DNA of 34,615 bases from an uncultured Akkermansia sp. (lineage in GTDB: Bacteria > Verrucomicrobiota > Verrucomicrobiia > Verrucomicrobiales > Akkermansiaceae). The stretch covers positions 1 to 34,615 of the forward strand of contig CANPYO010000016.1 in the NCBI GenBank assembly GCA_947588645.1, in the 5' to 3' direction. The translations under genes and the position numbers were made by a program. Each line of letters starts with the position of its first letter. Position 1 is the stretch's first letter. The notes under the pieces are model-generated. The model made no database searches. It was not told the DNA's origin and saw nothing but the letters and a program-made list of their open reading frames with translations. Shown here piece after piece: positions 31,352 through 34,615 of the stretch.

Positions 31352-34156
31352 ATGAAGAACGCATCTCTCATCACCTCTACCCACAAGATGCTTGCGATCG
31401 GATTTTCGTTCGCATGTTCGTTCGTGTATGCCGGTACAGAGGGGTATCTCACTACCTCTACGGCCGCGGGATCAAGCGAAGTAGGCCCCACAGCTGCCTA
31501 TGCCGGGCAAGCTGGCTTACAGAGCGACATCAATGCACGAGAAGCGGCACGCCGAACGGCTGAGCGCGACGCGGCATTACAACTGTTGGAGGAAGGTCGT
31601 CAGGCGTACGGCGAGGGTAAGTATTCTGTAGCGCTCGAGAAGTATCGGCAGTCGTGGGATAGACTCCCGCATGCGCCGGCTACACGCAAATTGCAGGAGT
31701 ACATCCGCGCGTGCATATCCGATGCGTCCATAGCGGTTGCTATGGAGTATGCCAAGGTCGGACGCTACGACGATGCGGAGCAGCTGTTGCTGGATGTATT
31801 GTCCCGTGAGCCAAACAATGCTCGTGCCCGCAAGGAGCTTTCCCTGTTGCGTGACCCGGTTCGCAACAACCCCGCACTTACCCCCGAGCACGTGAAGAAT
31901 GTGGATGAGGTGAGCCGCCTTCTTCAGCTCGGTTATGGCTACTACGATCTTGGACAGTTTAATCAGGCGTACGACACTTTCAATGCGGTGCTGCGGATTG
32001 ATCCGTATAACGAGGCGGCTCGTAGGGGTCAGGAGGCCGTTTCCAAGCGTCGGACCCATTATTTCCAAAGCGCATACAATTCTTACAGGGCAAAGGCTCT
32101 GGCGGATGTGGATGCTCTTTGGCAGGAAGATGTGCCTGAAATTGAAAGTGCCAGTGCTACCTATTCGGCTGGTCCCAGAGACAGACGGGAACAGACGGAG
32201 AAGCAGATCAAGGTGAATGAAGTGTTGGATGAGGTGAGAATAGCCCGTGCGAACTTTGACAAAACACCCATCAGAGATGTGGTGGACTTTATGGTTGGTG
32301 AAGCGCGAAAGGGTGGCAAAACGCTGAATATGAACTATAACGCTCCATCAGCTTTGCCAGTGGCGGCGGCGGCGACTCCCGCGGCTTCTTCCGATGAAGA
32401 TGACGAAGAAGATGAGGAAGAAGAGGGAGGAGAGGAGGAAGGGGAGGCTCCCGCTCCTGCACCCGCTCCTGTTGCGGCTGGTCCGGTGCCTGAGCCCGAG
32501 GTGACCTTGTCGCTTACGGATGTGACACTGCGCGAACTTTTGCAGAGGGTGTGCGCGAATGCTAACTGTGTGTTTAACGTGAGTGATCTTGGCGTTGACA
32601 TCTACATGGCCAACGATCCTGCTTCCAACGTGCTCGAGACCCGTGTGTGGCGCAATGTGCCACTCTCCTTCTTCCAAGATGACGGAGAGGAAGAGGGCAG
32701 TGGGGATGAGGAAGACGACGCCTTTGCGTCCGGCGGCAAGAGTCGTGGAACCAAAGTGGATCCCGAGAGGGTACTCAAGCAGGCCGGCGCCAGGTTTGGC
32801 ACAAAGGGATCGTATGCCCGCTACAGCCGCAAGCTTCAGCAGCTCACCGTTTGCAGTACTCCGGAGGATCTTGACGCAGTGGAGGATGCTCTGCTGGAGT
32901 TCCAAGATGCGCAGCCTCAAATGATCAAGGTGACTACCAAGTTTGTGGAGGTGACCCAGACGAATGACGAGGAGCTTTCCTTCGACTGGGTTGTTAATCC
33001 CTTCTCTGTCTCCAACAATGGCACCACCTTTCTGGGTGGCGTGACGGGGGCTAATTCATCTCCCTCTCGTACCTACCAGGATTTCGTAACGCAGCCCGGA
33101 GCCGGTTATGGTAACAACCACTTCAACAACGGATCGTGGCCTGTCACGAATAATAGCAATTTGGGCTCCAATTCGGATCCGATTACGCAAGGTCTCGTCA
33201 CAGGGGGGCTGCGTTCGGGCTCTGGCGCCATTACCTCGTCCAACATGGATAGCCTGCTGGCCGGCGGCTCTCCGGCAGCTACGAGTAACGACAATTCGCA
33301 CGTTGCTCCCGGCATTCTCTCGCTTTCCGGCATCTACGATTCCGGCTCCTTCCAGATGATCATGCGCGGGCTTTCGCAGAAACAGGGTGTGGACATGATG
33401 AACGCCCCGTCCCTCGTGCTGACTCCTGCTGAGGATGTGAATGAGCCGCCGGAGGATCCCGGTGTCCTTTCTCCGATTGCCGACGACGGTGGCGCGCGTA
33501 TTGAGGTGATTCGCCGTTTCATCTACCCGACAGGTTTCACGGAGCCGGATATCCCGGACAATAGCGGTGGTTCCATTGGCAGCTCGACAAACGTGACCAT
33601 GTCCGTGCCTGTGGCAGCTCCTGCCAACCCGGATGACTGGGGTACCGAGGAGGTTGGTCTTGTGATGGTCGTGAAGGTGGAGGAAGCTCCCCGCAACAAC
33701 ATCATCAAGTTCTCCCGCTTCATTGTTCGAATCGTGGACTTTGAGGGCTTTGTGAACTACGGCTCTCCGATCGTTTCCGGTGTGGCAACCAACAATATAG
33801 TGGAGCAGATTGTGCTTACTGACAACCGCATTGATATGCCGGTCTTCGCTCGCAAGATGGTCAACACGCGTCTTTCTCTCTTTGATGGTCACACAGTGGC
33901 TATTGGAGGCATGATTGAAGACAAGGTGCAGAAAGTAGAGGATAAGGTTCCTGTCTTTGGTGACCTGCCGCTTGTAGGACGCTTTTTCCGTAGCAATGTG
34001 GAGTCCCATACGCGGAAGAATCTTACGGTGTTTGTGACAGCGGATATCATAGATGCCGCTGGTAAACCGGTGCGTAACCGCAGCGCGGAGGAGTCTCCTG
34101 CGGGTGATGCCGCGGCGCCTGGTCTTTTCCCTGAGGATGGCTTGGTGAATCCGTAA
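31352..34156 (+). CDS. Secretin (GspD/PilQ family, Amuc_1098-like)
   Basis: 934 residues; forms an outer-membrane ring for pilus or protein export. A signal peptide (KMLAIGFSFACSFVYA) is followed by a TPR-like region (about 80-240: LLEEGRQAYGEGKYSVALEKYRQ, LLQLGYGYYDLGQFNQAYDTF). The N0-like entry after residue 300 is split by an acidic run (about 346-368, DEDDEEDEEEE type) and an Ala/Pro repeat. An N1-like domain and the C-terminal secretin beta-domain (about 700-905) follow, with RLSLFDGHTVAIGGMIED and the signature VPVFGDLPLVGRFF near 866. TPR repeats ahead of a secretin are not standard for PilQ and may recruit the ring in place of a pilotin. Last gene of the operon, with an intrinsic terminator 30 nt after the stop. 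Confidence 0.93.
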   Translation: MKNASLITSTHKMLAIGFSFACSFVYAGTEGYLTTSTAAGSSEVGPTAAYAGQAGLQSDINAREAARRTAERDAALQLLEEGRQAYGEGKYSVALEKYRQSWDRLPHAPATRKLQEYIRACISDASIAVAMEYAKVGRYDDAEQLLLDVLSREPNNARARKELSLLRDPVRNNPALTPEHVKNVDEVSRLLQLGYGYYDLGQFNQAYDTFNAVLRIDPYNEAARRGQEAVSKRRTHYFQSAYNSYRAKALADVDALWQEDVPEIESASATYSAGPRDRREQTEKQIKVNEVLDEVRIARANFDKTPIRDVVDFMVGEARKGGKTLNMNYNAPSALPVAAAATPAASSDEDDEEDEEEEGGEEEGEAPAPAPAPVAAGPVPEPEVTLSLTDVTLRELLQRVCANANCVFNVSDLGVDIYMANDPASNVLETRVWRNVPLSFFQDDGEEEGSGDEEDDAFASGGKSRGTKVDPERVLKQAGARFGTKGSYARYSRKLQQLTVCSTPEDLDAVEDALLEFQDAQPQMIKVTTKFVEVTQTNDEELSFDWVVNPFSVSNNGTTFLGGVTGANSSPSRTYQDFVTQPGAGYGNNHFNNGSWPVTNNSNLGSNSDPITQGLVTGGLRSGSGAITSSNMDSLLAGGSPAATSNDNSHVAPGILSLSGIYDSGSFQMIMRGLSQKQGVDMMNAPSLVLTPAEDVNEPPEDPGVLSPIADDGGARIEVIRRFIYPTGFTEPDIPDNSGGSIGSSTNVTMSVPVAAPANPDDWGTEEVGLVMVVKVEEAPRNNIIKFSRFIVRIVDFEGFVNYGSPIVSGVATNNIVEQIVLTDNRIDMPVFARKMVNTRLSLFDGHTVAIGGMIEDKVQKVEDKVPVFGDLPLVGRFFRSNVESHTRKNLTVFVTADIIDAAGKPVRNRSAEESPAGDAAAPGLFPEDGLVNP

Positions 34157-34182
34157 GGCTGTCGCCACACGCGATATCTTGC

Positions 34183-34213
34183 AAAGGGCGCCCCGCTATG
34201 GGGCGCCTTTTTG
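34183..34213 (+). terminator. Intrinsic terminator of the pilus/secretin operon
   Basis: Stem GGCGCCCC (34187-34194) with GGGGCGCC (34200-34207), 5-nt loop, preceded by AAA and followed by TTTTT (34208-34212). Confidence 0.93.
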
Positions 34214-34308
34214 CGTGGGATGCTTGTTCGACAGGATGAAAGTAAAGAGAAGCCTGTGCAATTTTGTCGCCGACCTCATTCAACCCATTCCTCATGCGTT
34301 TCTAATGG

Positions 34309-34330
34309 ACAAAACTGCCGACGGCGTAAG
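34309..34330 (+). repeat. Dispersed repeat F, copy 2
   Basis: 22 bp identical to 21709-21730. Confidence 0.7.
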
Positions 34331-34467
34331 GCAATTAAGACAGCGCGCATGCGCTGCCCCGCAGGGGTGAGGAGTTGTGAGGCGACTCCGAAGCAATAGG
34401 CAAGGTGGTGCCGGTGGATCAATGTATATCGTACATAGGTCGCGGCAGCCGCCACCGCTCCTTTGTA

Positions 34468-34537
34468 ACCACGTCCGATCACGGCTTCATCACACCCCGT
34501 CCGCATTTGCTCCGCTCCCCCGCGCCGCAGGCGCGCT
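34468..34537 (+). repeat. Second copy of the 27-bp module plus GC hairpin
   Basis: 34468-34494 is identical to 3041-3067; 34521-34537 is identical to 3094-3110; the sequence between them is diverged but of the same length to within one base. Confidence 0.78.
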
Positions 34538-34615
34538 CACTTTGCAAATCGTAAACGGTTAATTTGAGGTGTTAAAATACGGGGGACTGCGATAGAATAA
34601 GCGCAGTTGCGGAAG

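Larger units (their letters stand above)
34157..34615. other. Terminator and repeat-rich intergenic region at the window end
   Basis: Contains the terminator, repeat B partial copy (34275-34301), repeat F copy 2 (34309-34330) with CCCCGCAGGGG, a lone heptamer (TCGTACA near 34429), the 27-bp module and GC hairpin shared with 3041-3110 (34468-34494, 34521-34537), another heptamer, and a likely -10 box TAGAAT (34593-34598) with poor -35. The last suggests a plus-strand gene beginning at or just past the window edge. Confidence 0.65.

Noticed and set aside
33056..34168. Long minus-strand ORF opposite the secretin (also 6676-7506 and 2130-2711)
   Set aside because: Antisense shadows of strong plus-strand genes; no recognisable domains, composition reflects the opposite strand.

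Overview
The window is a chromosomal stretch of a Gram-negative bacterium, most likely a Verrucomicrobiota member close to Akkermansia (Akkermansiaceae). The main reason is the five-gene block at 26091-34156. It reproduces the order of the Akkermansia muciniphila Amuc_1102-1101-1100-1099-1098 locus: secreted protein, PilM-like ATPase, the Amuc_1100 outer-membrane protein, a Ca-loop protein and a secretin. A fucose mutarotase, a secreted GH36-type glycosidase and an autotransporter fit a host-glycan lifestyle. The assignment rests on recalled protein families, not on a database search.

Layout. 1-3041 is the C-terminal part of a large autotransporter. 3239-5152 carries prfB, with its programmed +1 frameshift, and trmD. 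5449-8073 is a secreted GH36-like glycosidase. 8293-10494 holds an NlpC/P60 lipoprotein, a small HTH-like protein and xseA, tightly packed. 10759-11658 (minus strand) is psd. 12060-12485 is fucU. 13009-20526 is a compact five-gene run: a three-gene GTPase/membrane module followed by a metallophosphoesterase and a phosphopantetheinyl transferase. 20530-25875 is entirely on the minus strand: a membrane protein; a BI-1, Jag and secreted-protein operon; tRNA-Phe and tRNA-Pro; and lgt. 26091-34156 is the Amuc_1100-type pilus/secretin operon, closed by a strong intrinsic terminator.

The most interesting coding region is 13009-19432. An FHA-like/GYF-like/zinc-ribbon GTPase is followed by a single-pass protein whose N-terminus resembles the GTPase-associated protein 1 (GAP1-N2) family, and then by a second single-pass, coiled-coil membrane protein. 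This looks like a membrane-anchored GTPase complex of unknown function, possibly related to NTPase-centred conflict or signalling systems.

Two genome-wide themes stand out outside the genes. First, nearly every operon has a recognisable sigma70-type promoter whose -10 box lies only 5-17 nt before the start codon. Predicted mRNAs are therefore leaderless or have only a few leader nucleotides, and Shine-Dalgarno sequences are almost absent. Second, the intergenic spaces are mosaics of several dispersed repeat families: a ~220 bp element with terminal inverted repeats, solo 12-bp-stem hairpins of the same end sequence, tandem TCGTAMA heptamers, and at least three other short modules.
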